Assembly (NCBI GenBank): GCA_026398545.1
Contig: JAPLSR010000433.1
Location: 1-5,740 of the forward strand
Direction: 5' to 3'
Length of the DNA stretch: 5,740 nucleotides
Origin: Candidatus Sumerlaeota bacterium
Lineage (GTDB): Bacteria; Sumerlaeota; Sumerlaeia; MWCT01
A program made the position numbers and the translations under genes. The number at the start of each line of letters is the position of its first letter. The stretch's first letter is position 1. Shown here piece by piece: positions 5,688 to 5,740 of the stretch. Below the pieces are notes generated by a model that searched no databases, was not told the DNA's origin, and saw only the letters and a program-made list of their open reading frames with translations.

Positions 5688-5740
5688 CCGTCTTTTACGA
5701 TTACAATGTCATTTTCATAGCGGAATCCGATATTCTCTTC
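5663..5740 (-). CDS. M24-family metallopeptidase, Xaa-Pro aminopeptidase/prolidase type (C-terminal 25 residues only)
   Basis: An open minus-strand frame enters at the right edge and ends in TAA at 5663-5665. It encodes 25 residues with the blocks ENIGFRYENDIVIVKDGCEVLS. This resembles the terminal motif of pita-bread (M24) peptidases, where a G-hydrophobic-R-x-E-D/N segment supplies the last metal-ligand Glu and is followed by a strand ending DGCExL. Such enzymes (PepP/PepQ types) remove residues next to proline from peptides in the cytoplasm. Only this tail is visible, so the exact family member is open. The stop lies 25 bp inside the downstream DUF4258 gene, which suggests the three minus-strand genes share a transcript. 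Confidence 0.72.
   Translation of the reverse strand, partial: EENIGFRYENDIVIVKDGCEVLSKK

Overview
This is a bacterial window with about even base composition. Most of it is one dense plus-strand gene run. There is a partial gene at each end and a small minus-strand accessory module at the right. The gene order, the type I-beta DAHP synthase with its N-terminal regulatory domain, and the CGCAGAGA-type intergenic repeat suggest an uncultured-type environmental bacterium, perhaps Planctomycetota or a relative. That placement is a low-confidence impression, because no ribosomal or other phylogenetic marker is present.

Left end (3-383): the C-terminal part of a PHP-family histidinol-phosphatase (histidine biosynthesis), cut by the window start. 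Then 384-620 is a non-coding gap. It holds a 114-bp near-perfect inverted repeat with 23-bp arms (395-508), followed by a weak sigma70-like promoter candidate (about 556-583).

Centre (621-5054): five closely packed genes in the order scpB, rluB, pheA, aroF, tyrA. scpB/rluB overlap by 4 bp, rluB/pheA by 38 bp and aroF/tyrA by 1 bp. Only 25 bp, carrying a strong Shine-Dalgarno, separate pheA and aroF. The first two genes serve chromosome segregation and rRNA pseudouridylation. The last three make up much of the committed Phe/Tyr pathway: DAHP synthase opens the shikimate pathway, PheA converts prephenate to phenylpyruvate, and TyrA converts prephenate to hydroxyphenylpyruvate. The step between them, chorismate to prephenate, looks poorly covered. 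The N-terminal chorismate-mutase-like domain of PheA has lost most of its expected active-site residues, and neither AroF nor TyrA carries a mutase domain.

Right end (5110-5740, minus strand, convergent with tyrA): the last 25 codons of an M24 metallopeptidase (Xaa-Pro aminopeptidase/prolidase type) run off the window edge. Overlapping its 3' end is a DUF4258 protein, which overlaps by 4 bp a small YgiT/MqsA-type zinc-finger protein. The last two form a recognisable toxin-antitoxin-like pair.

Most of the window is ordinary housekeeping sequence. The points most worth a second look are the degenerate mutase domain, the DUF4258/YgiT pair nested on the peptidase gene, and the inverted repeat. 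I see no RNA gene, CRISPR array or complete transposon.
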